Positions 24,272 to 32,632 are shown, numbered from the stretch's first letter. The stretch: 58,530 bases of DNA from an uncultured Acidimicrobiales bacterium (GCA_937976305.1 CALJSB010000010.1:1-58530); one strand, 5' to 3'. Numbers and translations: made by a program. The notes: a model not told the origin generated them from the sequence alone.

Positions 24272-24820
24272 TCAGCCAGCCCCGCCTTCGTGGACGCTCA
24301 GTGCGTCGCGAAGTCGCGATCGGCCACGGTGAATCCGGCTCCGTACGGTGCCGATCGGCACCTCGAGTTGGTCGGCGATGTCTTCGTAGGAGAAGCCCAT
24401 GACATCTTTCAACACCACGGGGATTCGGTACTCGGGCTTGAGATCTCCTAGCAGCGTCTGTAGGTGGTCAGGCAGATCACGGGCTGCGATCTCGGCATCA
24501 ATTCCGGACGACCCTTCGACGACTCGGTCAGGATCGTCTGGCAGCGGTTGGGTCGGACGGCGCTTTTGCTTGCGGACTCGGTCGAGGAACGCGTTGGTGG
24601 TGATGCGACTGAGCCAGCCTTCGAGGTTGCCGGGTTTGTACGTGGCAAGCCCGCGGCGAACGCGAAGCAGGACCTCTTGGACGAGGTCCTGAGCGTCCTG
24701 GTGGTTTCCCGACAGGCGATACGCAACGCTGTAGATGAATCGGCTGTGGGAGTGAGCTACTTCTTCCCAGGTGGGGACGCGCCCAACGTCTGATCCCTCA
24801 GGCTGAGTCGACGTCGTCAT
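24272..24820 (-). CDS. ECF (sigma-70 family) sigma factor, SigE-like
   Basis: 182 residues. Region 2 is seen as SRFIYSVAYRLSGNHQDAQDLVQEVLLRV in pieces (YRLSGNHQDAQDLVQEV). Region 4 shows LKPEYRIPVVLKDVMGFSYE, then IADQLEVPIGTVRSRIHRGR, the -35-binding helix-turn-helix. It redirects RNA polymerase to a stress regulon, probably held inactive by the downstream membrane protein. The ATG at 24820 lies inside the end of tatA (23-nt overlap), so its translation is likely coupled to tatA. An ATG seven codons upstream is also possible. Confidence 0.92.
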   Translation of the reverse strand: MTTSTQPEGSDVGRVPTWEEVAHSHSRFIYSVAYRLSGNHQDAQDLVQEVLLRVRRGLATYKPGNLEGWLSRITTNAFLDRVRKQKRRPTQPLPDDPDRVVEGSSGIDAEIAARDLPDHLQTLLGDLKPEYRIPVVLKDVMGFSYEDIADQLEVPIGTVRSRIHRGRSRLRDALSVHEGGAG

Positions 24821-24971
24821 CCTCGTCACGGGCACCCTCATCGAGCCCGGTCTTGAACTCTTTCTGGGCCCGTCCGATGTTTCGGGCGAGCTGGGGAACC
24901 TTCGACCCTCCGAAGAGGACGAGGAGAATCACGAGAATGATGAGGAGCTCTTGTGGCTTCAGGCCTGCCAT
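24798..24971 (-). CDS. tatA: Twin-arginine translocase subunit TatA (57 aa)
   Basis: A 57-residue TatA/E protein, the pore-forming part of the Tat pathway that exports folded proteins. Seen: a short N-terminus, one hydrophobic helix (ELLIILVILLVLFGGSKVP) with the F-G-x-x-K-V-P hinge, an amphipathic helix (QLARNIGRAQKEFKTGLDE) and an acidic tail (DEDDDVDSA). The length and order are exactly those of TatA. The start ATG 24971 has TACGAT 7 nt upstream. The stop lies inside the ECF sigma gene, giving a tatA-sigma-anti-sigma unit. No tatB or tatC is in the window. Confidence 0.9.
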   Translation of the reverse strand: MAGLKPQELLIILVILLVLFGGSKVPQLARNIGRAQKEFKTGLDEGARDEDDDVDSA

Positions 24972-24978
24972 GAGCCCA

Positions 24979-24984
24979 ATCGTA
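24979..24984 (-). promoter_or_regulatory. Leaderless-type -10 for tatA
   Basis: TACGAT ends 7 nt before the ATG at 24971; no ribosome binding site lies between. It would drive tatA, the sigma factor and the anti-sigma factor together. Confidence 0.45.
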
Positions 24985-25042
24985 CCCTATGAATCCCAGC
25001 CCGGATTGGGCAGAACCCCAGAAGTTCTCGCCGGCATGCTCG

Positions 25043-25330
25043 CTACGCGGTCTCGGCCTCAGCTGCCGCTGCCTGGCGGGCCAGGGCCCGCTGGCGACGA
25101 ATACGGCGGCGCTCTCGCTCGCTCATGCCGCCCCAAATGCCGAACTTCTCGCCGTTGGCAAGCGCGAACTCGAGGCAATCGTCACGAACAACACAGCCCC
25201 GGCAGACTTCTTTCGCCTCCCGGGTAGAAGCGCCTCGTTCGGGGAAAAACAGGTCGGGGTCAACGCCCAGGCAGTTCGCCTGGTCTTGCCACGACGTGTC
25301 CAACATGATGTGTTTTCGACCGATTCGCAT
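25043..25330 (-). CDS. WhiB-family [4Fe-4S] regulator (second copy)
   Basis: 95 residues with the four WhiB cysteines at 20, 43, 46 and 52 (C-x22-C-x2-C-x5-C), the motif DPDLFFPERG, the turn G-I-W-G-G-M-S-E and a basic C-terminus (ERRRIRRQRALARQ). It is a different subtype from the copy at 23253, since the turn reads GIWGG, not GVWGA. Start ATG 25330 is preferred; ATG 25306 (MLDTSWQ) is possible. It lies 72 nt upstream of tatA on the same strand. A conventional promoter is seen about 120 nt upstream, so unlike its neighbours it has a leader. Confidence 0.92.
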   Translation of the reverse strand: MRIGRKHIMLDTSWQDQANCLGVDPDLFFPERGASTREAKEVCRGCVVRDDCLEFALANGEKFGIWGGMSERERRRIRRQRALARQAAAAEAETA

Positions 25331-25449
25331 CGTCTGCTTGCCTTTCGGCTTTGAGTCCAGCGCCAACGGCTCGACGGACCAAAACCACTTCAAGTACTGA
25401 GGGGAGTTCGCACCTGCACTATTGCGGGCACGACCTCATGCCGCCGTTG

Positions 25450-25479
25450 TAATTACATCGGTGTGATCATGCCTGCCAA
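25450..25479 (-). promoter_or_regulatory. Promoter for the second WhiB gene, with palindromic -10
   Basis: On the minus strand TTGGCA (25479-25474) and TAATTA (25455-25450) are spaced 18 bp. The -10 lies inside the 10-bp palindrome TGTAATTACA (25448-25457), a possible operator. The leader to ATG 25330 would be about 110 nt. Nothing else is seen in the 257-nt gap up to the VWA gene except the hairpin at 25550. Confidence 0.42.
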
Positions 25480-25549
25480 ATCAGCGAAATACAAGGCGAA
25501 TCACAAGAAAAGCGCCTTTGTGGGATTCACAAACTGACTGAAGCCACAT

Positions 25550-25568
25550 CCTTGTTGTTCCAACAAGG
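25550..25568 (-). terminator. 8-bp hairpin after the VWA gene
   Basis: CCTTGTTG-TTC-CAACAAGG is a perfect 8-bp stem with a 3-nt loop, 20 nt beyond the stop of the VWA gene. No T-run follows, so termination is likely but not certain. Confidence 0.5.
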
Positions 25569-25587
25569 GCGCCGCAGTCCGCGTGAC

Positions 25588-27630
25588 TCAGCGGCCGCGC
25601 AGCATTTTCCGCTTGTGTTCCATGAAGTCCACCAACACATAGTCGCCGAGATTCTGAGGCGTCGTGAAGAACGCTCGCCCCTGGTTCATCTCGGTGAGCC
25701 GCTCGACAAACGAACGCAACCCTGCGTCAGGGTCGAGCATGAACGTGTTGATCGTGATGCCGGCTTTGGTGCAGCGCATCACCTCGGCCAGCGTCCGCTG
25801 CACCGTCTCGCGAGAGGGCGGATAACTGAAGAACGGCGCGCCGTCGGGCAACAGATGGGCAGTGGGTTCTCCGTCAGTGATCATGATGATCTGCTTCGTA
25901 CCGGTCTCGCGAGCGAGCATCTTCTGACTCAACTGGAACGCGTGGTGCATGTTGGTGCCGTACACGAAGTCCCAGCTCACTTCGGGAAGATCAGCCGGTT
26001 TGAGCTCTTTGGCCACCTCGCTGAAGCTGACGATGCCGAGGTAGTCGTTGGGGAACTGGGTCGAGATCAGCGAGTAGAGCGCCATCGCCACCTTCTTGGC
26101 TGGCAAGAAGTTGTCGCGCATGGGCATCGACAGTGAGAGGTCGAGCATCAACACGGTGCTCGACCGGACTTGGCGCTCGGTCCGTTCGATCTCGAAGTCC
26201 TCAGGGGTGAGATTGACAGGCGTGCCACCGCCGGTGCGGCGAATGGCGTTGCGCACCGTGCGCTCGATGTGGAGATTGAACGGATCACCAAACTCGTAGG
26301 GCTTGGTGTCGTAGTTGCGTTCGTGGCCGAGGCCCGAGATCTCGATGTTGTGCCGGCCCAGTTTGTCGGCGGCCAGCTTCGAGAACAGATCGTCCAGGGC
26401 CTGTTGGCCGAGGCGACGCAGGCCGCGAGGCGTCAGCTCGAGCCGACCCTCCTTGTTTTGGATGAGCCCTTGCTCTTCCATCATCTTTGCGAGTTCGCTG
26501 ACTCGTTCGAGGCTGTTGGCTGCCTGATCGCCGAGCAGGTTCCGCACTTCTTCCATGTCGACTTCGGCCAAGGCGGACGGCGACGAGGGTGATTGGAGAA
26601 ACTGCTCGAGGTTGTCGAGTTGACCGAGCTCTTTGAGCATCTGCGATGCATCGGCCATGCCGAGCGGATCGAAGCCCTCAAAGTCGTAGCTGCGATCCCA
26701 GCCGGCGTCGGGGAACATCTGTTGCAGGTTCTGCCCGAGCCGGCTCATCTCGAAGTTGAGATCCATGTCTTCCATGAGCTGGTTCGACAGATCCATGAGC
26801 TGCTGACGCTGTTCGGGCGTCATCGAGTTCATCATCGCCTGCATGGCGGCCATCTGTTGAGCCATGTTCTCGAGCAGCTCATCGAGCGTCTGTGGGTCGC
26901 CGGGGAAGAAGTCGCCGTACTCCTCTTTGAACTTCTCGAAGTTCTCCTGCTCGGTGCCCGGGTCGATGCCCTCGGCTCGATCTTCGAGCATCTTGTTGAG
27001 CTCGGCCATCATGTCTTTCATCCGAGCGAGATCTTCGGGTGACATGTCTTCCATGGCGCCGGTCATTTGCTGGAACTGTTGGTTCACCAGCTCCTGACGC
27101 AGCTGGTCGACAAGTTCTTCGAAAGCCTGCTGGGCTTCGGCTGATTCAAACTCGTAGTTCTGAAGCGAACGCACCTTGCCGGCGAGATCGTCAGGGAGCA
27201 TTTGCAGCTCCATGTGCTTGTTGGCGGTGGTCTCTTTGGCCAACTCGGCGTTGCGGCGATCAGTGTCGGACGCGTCGGGGTCGCCGAGCTGCATCTCGGC
27301 GAGCGAGTTGCGGTCATCAAGCCCCTGGCGTTCTTGGTCAACCAGGGCATCGAGGGCCTCAGAAATCTCGGAGTAGACGCCACCCAGATCGTGGTTGTCG
27401 AGACGGTCCTGGCGTTCCTCGCGGAGCTTCTCAAGAATGTCGCGCAATCCCTGAATCTGTTCGCCGTTGCGATCTTCGAACCCCTCTTGCATCAATCGAC
27501 GCAACGCAGCCATGGGGTCGCCGTGGTAGAGCAGATCGTCGGTCAGCTCAGAGAGAACGTCGAAGGCGTCGAGTTCAAAACCCTTCTGCGTTCCATCCCA
27601 CCGTGAATACCGGAACCGAGAACCGACCAT
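25588..27630 (-). CDS. VWA (von Willebrand A) domain protein, MoxR partner type
   Basis: 680 residues. A long helical N-terminal part (about 30-380) is rich in Met, Gln and Glu (MEDMSPEDLARMKDMMAEL, EQRQQLMDLSNQLMEDMD). A C-terminal VWA domain has an intact metal site (MIDAS): D-L-S-L-S near residue 490, a Thr in GTNMHHAF, and ITDGEP. VWA proteins of this kind work with MoxR AAA+ ATPases to insert metals or remodel complexes. The probable partner is the MoxR-like gene at 38762-40174, 11 kb away rather than adjacent. Start ATG 27630, with TACGGT 5 nt upstream. Confidence 0.87.
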   Translation of the reverse strand: MVGSRFRYSRWDGTQKGFELDAFDVLSELTDDLLYHGDPMAALRRLMQEGFEDRNGEQIQGLRDILEKLREERQDRLDNHDLGGVYSEISEALDALVDQERQGLDDRNSLAEMQLGDPDASDTDRRNAELAKETTANKHMELQMLPDDLAGKVRSLQNYEFESAEAQQAFEELVDQLRQELVNQQFQQMTGAMEDMSPEDLARMKDMMAELNKMLEDRAEGIDPGTEQENFEKFKEEYGDFFPGDPQTLDELLENMAQQMAAMQAMMNSMTPEQRQQLMDLSNQLMEDMDLNFEMSRLGQNLQQMFPDAGWDRSYDFEGFDPLGMADASQMLKELGQLDNLEQFLQSPSSPSALAEVDMEEVRNLLGDQAANSLERVSELAKMMEEQGLIQNKEGRLELTPRGLRRLGQQALDDLFSKLAADKLGRHNIEISGLGHERNYDTKPYEFGDPFNLHIERTVRNAIRRTGGGTPVNLTPEDFEIERTERQVRSSTVLMLDLSLSMPMRDNFLPAKKVAMALYSLISTQFPNDYLGIVSFSEVAKELKPADLPEVSWDFVYGTNMHHAFQLSQKMLARETGTKQIIMITDGEPTAHLLPDGAPFFSYPPSRETVQRTLAEVMRCTKAGITINTFMLDPDAGLRSFVERLTEMNQGRAFFTTPQNLGDYVLVDFMEHKRKMLRGR

Positions 27631-27635
27631 GCTGC

Positions 27636-27641
27636 ACCGTA
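27636..27641 (-). promoter_or_regulatory. Leaderless-type -10 for the VWA gene
   Basis: TACGGT ends 5 nt before the ATG at 27630, with no ribosome binding site. Confidence 0.4.
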
Positions 27642-27702
27642 CCGGAAGGGTCTGCTCAGGTCCGAGTCGGCTCGACGATCAACGCGGGCATCACCACTGC
27701 CA

Positions 27703-28368
27703 TCAAACAGTTGCGAACGCCCGCACCGTGAAGGTTCCGCAGCCTTCGATCTTCGGCGGTACAGCAGTGAAGGTGAAGCTCGACGATGCGCTTGCCGCGG
27801 CCAACACGTCGAGGTTGGTCATGTGCTCGACGATGGGAATCTCGGCCCGTAGCAACGTGGTGTGAACGGGGCGCTCACCGGTGCCCTCGGTGGCATCGAT
27901 GTTCAGCGTGTCGATGCCAACACACGCGATGTCGGCGTCTCGCAGCCGCTCGGCCGCAGCAGCGGAAAGCGCTGGATGGTTCTCGAAGTAGGCGTCGCTC
28001 CCCCACGTCTCGGCGTGACCGGTCCAGATCAGCACCGCTCGGCCAGCGACAGCATCCGCGTCGAGATCATCGAGGTCGATCACTCGCTGGCCCCGACAAT
28101 CGAGCAACACGCCAGGAACGTCAGCCACCCGGTCGAGCGCGAGCTCAGTGAGATCGTGCCCATCGGCGTACCGGTGGAAGGGCACATCGAGATACGTGCC
28201 GGTGTTCGTACACATCGTGACGAGCCCGATCTGAAAGGTGATGCCGGATCCGTAGATCTCCTCTGCCGCTTCTCGGGTGAGGTGGTCGGCGACGACAGGC
28301 ACCGGTAAGCCGGGATAGGTCACCATGCTGTCGGTGATCACGTGGCTCAGATCGATGTGGCTGGGCAT
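27703..28368 (-). CDS. Cyclase-family protein (kynurenine formamidase-like)
   Basis: 221 residues with the cyclase-family plan: HIDLSHVITDSMVTYPGLP at the N-terminus, the metal region TNTGTYLDVPFHRYADG, GIDTLNIDATEG and a C-terminal VPPKIEGCGTFTVRAF. The family usually has H-x-G-T-H-x-D-x-P-x-H. Here the first His is Asn and the second is Tyr, while Asp and the last His remain, so metal binding may differ from kynurenine formamidase. The substrate is unknown. Start ATG 28368; the longer frame upstream is unlikely. Divergent from the HAD gene. Confidence 0.8.
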   Translation of the reverse strand: MPSHIDLSHVITDSMVTYPGLPVPVVADHLTREAAEEIYGSGITFQIGLVTMCTNTGTYLDVPFHRYADGHDLTELALDRVADVPGVLLDCRGQRVIDLDDLDADAVAGRAVLIWTGHAETWGSDAYFENHPALSAAAAERLRDADIACVGIDTLNIDATEGTGERPVHTTLLRAEIPIVEHMTNLDVLAAASASSSFTFTAVPPKIEGCGTFTVRAFATV

Positions 28369-28440
28369 GGCTCCAGCCTGCCGAGTGTCCCAACCGAACA
28401 CTCCGACCACTCCGGACGAATTGGCCACCATTTCCGCTCA

Positions 28441-28446
28441 TAGGCT
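28441..28446 (+). promoter_or_regulatory. Leaderless -10 element for the HAD gene
   Basis: TAGGCT lies exactly 6 nt before the GTG at 28453; no ribosome binding site. Confidence 0.55.
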
Positions 28447-28452
28447 TTCGCC

Positions 28453-29121
28453 GTGAGTGAGATACAGAACGACACAGCAGCTGCAACTCCGCAGGCCCTG
28501 CTGATCGACTGGGCGGGAACTATCACGGTTCCAATGCTCGAGATGATGCAGGGAGCGGCGAAGGCGCTGGGCTTCAGTCGCGAAGATGTGGCCAAGGCCT
28601 TCGGGGGTCTGGCCCAATACATGGCAGACGACAACTCGATCTTCAAGCAGGCCGAGCGGGGCGAGATCGACGACGACGATCTTCGGGACTTTCTCGAAGA
28701 ACAAGCTCCTGGGGCAGGGCGTCTTTTCGACCCGACCGAAACCTCGTTCTTCGATGGCGAGGACCGCCCTGAGATGATCGAGCTGCTGCACGAGCTTCGC
28801 GAGGCCGATGTGCTCGTTGTGCTCGCCACCAACAACTTCCGATCGGGGCAAGAGATCTTGGCTCGTCGTTATCTCGAGCCCGGTCTCGTCGGCGCCATCG
28901 TCAACTCTGCGCTCATCGGCCACCGCAAGCCCGAGCCCGAGTTCTTCACCACGATCCTCGAAGCGTTCGAGCTCGAACCCGGTGATGCCCTCTTTGTCGA
29001 CGACATGGCCCACAACGTCGAAGGGGCTGAGGCCCTCGGGATCCCGAGCCTGATGATCAAAGACGATGCCGAGCCGACGATCGCCGCCATCAAGCAGGCG
29101 TTCGATCTCGACGAGAGATAG
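28453..29121 (+). CDS. HAD-superfamily hydrolase, phosphonatase-like motif I
   Basis: 222 residues. HAD motif I reads D-W-A-G-T (Asp19): the nucleophile is kept, but the second Asp found in phosphatases is Ala21, as in phosphonoacetaldehyde hydrolases (D-W-A-G-T). Motif II is VLATNNF, motif III Lys is in GHRKPEPEFF, and motif IV is LFVDDMAHNVEGAEALG. A helical cap lies between motifs I and II. The Schiff-base Lys of true phosphonatases cannot be assigned, so the reaction is open: phosphatase, dehalogenase or C-P hydrolase. It ends 20 nt from the converging CoA-transferase fusion. Confidence 0.85.
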   Translation: MSEIQNDTAAATPQALLIDWAGTITVPMLEMMQGAAKALGFSREDVAKAFGGLAQYMADDNSIFKQAERGEIDDDDLRDFLEEQAPGAGRLFDPTETSFFDGEDRPEMIELLHELREADVLVVLATNNFRSGQEILARRYLEPGLVGAIVNSALIGHRKPEPEFFTTILEAFELEPGDALFVDDMAHNVEGAEALGIPSLMIKDDAEPTIAAIKQAFDLDER

Positions 29122-29141
29122 CTCGTCAGATCGGCCTCTCG

Positions 29142-31454
29142 TCAGATGGAGGTTGCGCCCAGCACCTCCGCGTTGTGTTGCCCGATCAACGGCGCCGGCC
29201 GAGGAATCTCGGTAGGGCTGCGCTGCATCAGCCAAGGCGCACCGGTGTGGGTACGGCGACCAACCTCTGGGTGGTCGAGCTGAGCAAAGAAGTCGCGAGC
29301 ATTCAGCTGCACGCTGGCGACGAGTTCGGCGATGTCCAGTGAGGGGTACGCGGCGATCCCCTCGGCTTGCAGCTCATCAGCGACGGCCCAAGGCTCGCGG
29401 GTGCTGGTCCACATCGTGATGGCGGCTTCGAGAGCGGCTTCGTTCAGCTTGCGATTGGCCGCCGTATCGAAGCGAGGGTCGGCGTGCAGCTCGGGGTCGA
29501 TGATCGAGGCCAGGCTCTGCCAGTCGTCATCGTCGACACAGGCAATCGACACCCAGGCGTCGTCACCGGCGCACCGGAAGCAACCCTGCGGGGCCGATAC
29601 GGGGTGCCGGTTGCCCATCGGCTGCGCCGGTTCTCTGCCGAGCGCGTGGTTCGTCCAGCCATCGACGGCATTGACTGCCGTTGCCTCCCACAGCGAGCAG
29701 TCAATACGGCGGGTCATCCCAGTGCGCCGGCGGGACACCAAGGCCAACACGATCGCGTGGGCTGCGCTGAGCCCGGCGGCCGGGTCGCCAAACGCAATGC
29801 CGACTTCGCGAGGCACGCCATCGACGTAGCCGGTCTGTGCCGTGATGCCCGAGAGCGGTGCCGTCGTCGGGCCATATCCCATGTAGTTCTTGAGCGGGCC
29901 GTCGTGCCCGAACCCGGTGATCGAGGCGATGATCACGTCGGGATTGAGAGCCCGCAGCTCGTCGTCGCCGAGGCCGATCCGGGCCATCACCCCAGTGGCG
30001 AAGTTGTCGACCACCACGTCGGCCTCGCGGATCAGATCGCGCACCCGGTCGAGATTGTCGGCCTGGGTCAGATCAATGTCGATGCTCCGCTTTCCCTGAT
30101 CCCATTGGTTGAAGTAGCCGCAGCTATTGAGCGTGACCGGAACGCCTGGTGGGTGGATCGGCAAGCGTCGGCCGAGGCCGGCCCGGTTCGACGATTCGAT
30201 CTTGACGACGTCTGCGCCGAGGTAAGCGAGCTGAAGCGTGCAGAACGGCCCGGCCCATACCCACGAGAAGTCGATGACCTTCACGCCGTCGAGCGGGCGG
30301 CTGGCTATCGCTGCTTCGTTGGGCCGGGGCGTTTTGGGGGTGCCGCGATCGGTAAACCGGGCTCCGGCGTGCTCACCGAGCTGAGGTGCTCCCGTGCGTA
30401 AACTCCATGAGCTCGGCGCGAGGCGGGCGCCGGGCCCCATGTGTTTGATCGAGCCGACGCCGGGGTGCTCAATCCGGTGGAAGAACTCACGGTCAATCAA
30501 ATGCGTTTGCTGCTCGAGGTCGGCCATCGAAAACACCGGAGCAAAACAGATGCGTCGTCCCTGCCCATCGTGAAACAGCTCATCAACCGTGTGCTGCTTC
30601 ACCCAGGCCGCCATGTGTGTCCGCAGCGCCGCGGCGTTCGCGGCCCGACCTTCGAAGCTGCCGAACTCTGGCTGCAACGCCCACGCCGGCGAGCCCATCA
30701 TCTCGACAAGGCGCTCCCACTGATCGTCCTCGACGGTGACAATCAACACGAGCCCGTCCGCTGCTTCGAGTATGAACCACGGGTTCCGGATACGGGTGGC
30801 GAAGCGGTCCTGAATCTTGTCGGTGTAGGTGTAGAACGGAATGGCCGTCTCGAGCATCGACGCAACGTGGGCCTGCACTGAAAAGTCGATGACATCGCCA
30901 ACGCCGGTTTGGTCAGCTCGATCGAACGCAGCAAGCGTCACCATGGCCGCAGCGAGGCCAGCCTGCATGTTGGCCACGTAGCCAGCCGGTTTGAGCGGCG
31001 GAAGCTCCGGATCCTTCAGCGCCCCAGGACTCAGCGAGGCCCACCCGCCCGCACACACGACGTTCAGCTCTTCGCCCCGCCACTCCGCATGGGGACCCGA
31101 CGAGCCATAGGGCGTGATGGCGCACACCACGAGTTGCGGGTGCTTGGCCTGAAGCTCCTCTGGGTTGAGCCCGACCTGGTTCGCACGGCTCGGGGCGAGA
31201 TCGTGGATCACGATGTCGGCCTCGCCGATTAAGGCCGCGAGCGCCACACGACCCGCCGCATCATCCAGCTCGAGCACCACGCTGCGCTTGTTGGTGTTGA
31301 GACCAAGAAACAAGCCATCGGCAGCGCGGGCTCGGTCGCCGCTCGGCGGCTCGACCTTGATGACGTCGGCCCCCTCGTCAGCGAATACTCGAGCTGCGTA
31401 GGGGGCGGCCGCCATCTCGCCGATCTCAACGACGCGAATCCCCGACAACCCCAT
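29142..31454 (-). CDS. Fused double class III CoA-transferase, domain 1 lacking nucleophile
   Basis: 770 residues comprising two complete CaiB/BaiF domains in tandem: domain 1 about 1-370 (GIRVVEIGEMAAAPYAARVF) and domain 2 about 388-770 (GVKVIDFSWVWAGPFCTLQL). In domain 2 the nucleophile Asp557 is kept (GIAFGDPAAG). In domain 1 the matching position is Asn162 (GYVANMQAG). CoA-transferases of this class are interlocked dimers, so the fusion could act as an intramolecular dimer with one active and one dead site. The substrate is unknown. Start ATG 31454; TAGCAA lies 6 nt upstream. Confidence 0.9.
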   Translation of the reverse strand: MGLSGIRVVEIGEMAAAPYAARVFADEGADVIKVEPPSGDRARAADGLFLGLNTNKRSVVLELDDAAGRVALAALIGEADIVIHDLAPSRANQVGLNPEELQAKHPQLVVCAITPYGSSGPHAEWRGEELNVVCAGGWASLSPGALKDPELPPLKPAGYVANMQAGLAAAMVTLAAFDRADQTGVGDVIDFSVQAHVASMLETAIPFYTYTDKIQDRFATRIRNPWFILEAADGLVLIVTVEDDQWERLVEMMGSPAWALQPEFGSFEGRAANAAALRTHMAAWVKQHTVDELFHDGQGRRICFAPVFSMADLEQQTHLIDREFFHRIEHPGVGSIKHMGPGARLAPSSWSLRTGAPQLGEHAGARFTDRGTPKTPRPNEAAIASRPLDGVKVIDFSWVWAGPFCTLQLAYLGADVVKIESSNRAGLGRRLPIHPPGVPVTLNSCGYFNQWDQGKRSIDIDLTQADNLDRVRDLIREADVVVDNFATGVMARIGLGDDELRALNPDVIIASITGFGHDGPLKNYMGYGPTTAPLSGITAQTGYVDGVPREVGIAFGDPAAGLSAAHAIVLALVSRRRTGMTRRIDCSLWEATAVNAVDGWTNHALGREPAQPMGNRHPVSAPQGCFRCAGDDAWVSIACVDDDDWQSLASIIDPELHADPRFDTAANRKLNEAALEAAITMWTSTREPWAVADELQAEGIAAYPSLDIAELVASVQLNARDFFAQLDHPEVGRRTHTGAPWLMQRSPTEIPRPAPLIGQHNAEVLGATSI

Positions 31455-31460
31455 GCCCTG

Positions 31461-31466
31461 TTGCTA
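31461..31466 (-). promoter_or_regulatory. Probable leaderless -10 for the CoA-transferase fusion
   Basis: TAGCAA lies 6 nt before the ATG at 31454. The last base departs from TANNNT, so this is weaker than the others. It is divergent from the next element within a 50-nt gap. Confidence 0.35.
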
Positions 31467-31492
31467 ACACAACCAGCCCGTTCCGCTCGACC

Positions 31493-31498
31493 TAGGGT
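31493..31498 (+). promoter_or_regulatory. Leaderless -10 element for the GH1-like gene
   Basis: TAGGGT lies exactly 6 nt before the ATG at 31505; the whole divergent gap is only 50 nt. Confidence 0.55.
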
Positions 31499-31504
31499 CA
31501 AGCG

Positions 31505-32632
31505 ATGCAACTGGGCGGCTTTCTCACCTCGGCCGAACTCAACGGTTTGAGCGGGCGCGAAGACTGGGCCCGCTGGGTCGATCGTGGCCGCGCTCCGACG
31601 CCCCAAAACCTCGCCGGTCTCCGCCTCGAAGACGTTGACCTGCTGAAGTCACTCGGTGTCCGTGAGATTGCCGTGACGGCGGAGTGGGCTCGGCTGCAAC
31701 CAACCGAACGCGAGCGAGCACATCTCGAGATCGAGAGCTTCCGCACGCTGCTTGAAGAGATGGTGGCCAGAGAGCTTCGGCCGTGGATTTGCCTGGTCGA
31801 CGGCACCCTTCCCGGCTGGTTTGCTGACGACGAGGGCGGGTTCGGTGACCGTCGGGCCCGCACCTTGCTGTGGCCCCGCTACGTCGACTTCGTTGGCGAG
31901 CTGTTCGGAGATCTCGCTGCCGGGTGGGTGCCGCAGCGAGAACCGATCCGGCGAGCGCTGCGAGGCGAGCTGCTCGGCGTTGCCCCTCCGGGCCGGGCCG
32001 ACACCGGCGATGCGGGCCAAGCCGTGATCGATGTGTTGAAGGCCGAGGCCGAGGCCGTTCGGCTGCTCGCCGGCACGGCGCCGATCGCATTGTCGCTCAC
32101 GGGGCGCAACGTGCGGGCCAAACCAGACGACGTGAAGGCAACACCGCACGGCGCGTGGCTCGAGGAAGTGAGTTGGCGAACCATCGAGCGGGCGGTTGTC
32201 GATGGCGAAATCGTCGTCCCCGGACTGCCGTCAGAATCGTCAGAGCCGCTGCGGGATGCGTACGACGCAGTGCTCGTGCATTTGCGCCAGCCCGTTGAGG
32301 TTGATGGCACCGGCGGGTGGTCTCACAGTTCAGTGCCTCTTGACGAAGCGCACGACGAGTCGTTGAGTCGAGCACGGGACCTCGCCGGCCAGCGAACCCT
32401 CATCGTGAGTGCCGACCTCGCCGGAGTGTCCGCGGGAGACGACGACGTGGAGCAGTCAGACGGCCTCACGGTCGCAATGGAGCTGTCGAACCGCCACGAC
32501 GCGGCAGCCTGGTGGCAAGCAAGCCCCATCGACGGATGGCACTGGGAACACGGCGACGCACTGCGGCCGGGCATCGTCGACTCCAACCGTGAGCTGAAGA
32601 AGCCAGCCGAGCGATTCGTCAGCTTTCGCTGA
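31505..32632 (+). CDS. GH1-like (beta-glucosidase fold) protein, nucleophile absent
   Basis: 375 residues that follow the GH1 plan: GGFLTSAELNGL at the N-terminus, DVDLLKSLGVREIAVTAEWA (strand with ARLQP), a W-x-P-Q-R-E-P segment where GH1 has N-E-P (Glu146, acid/base), and a C-terminal PIDGWHWEHGD that mirrors the family's D-x-x-E-W-x-x-G. GH1's nucleophile sits in [TI]-E-N-G. The matching segment here is TLIVSADLAGV (about 299-308), with no Glu. At 375 residues it is also shorter than the usual 440-480. Hydrolysis by the retaining mechanism is therefore doubtful. It overlaps the end of the Popeye-like gene by 14 nt. Confidence 0.68.
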   Translation: MQLGGFLTSAELNGLSGREDWARWVDRGRAPTPQNLAGLRLEDVDLLKSLGVREIAVTAEWARLQPTERERAHLEIESFRTLLEEMVARELRPWICLVDGTLPGWFADDEGGFGDRRARTLLWPRYVDFVGELFGDLAAGWVPQREPIRRALRGELLGVAPPGRADTGDAGQAVIDVLKAEAEAVRLLAGTAPIALSLTGRNVRAKPDDVKATPHGAWLEEVSWRTIERAVVDGEIVVPGLPSESSEPLRDAYDAVLVHLRQPVEVDGTGGWSHSSVPLDEAHDESLSRARDLAGQRTLIVSADLAGVSAGDDDVEQSDGLTVAMELSNRHDAAAWWQASPIDGWHWEHGDALRPGIVDSNRELKKPAERFVSFR

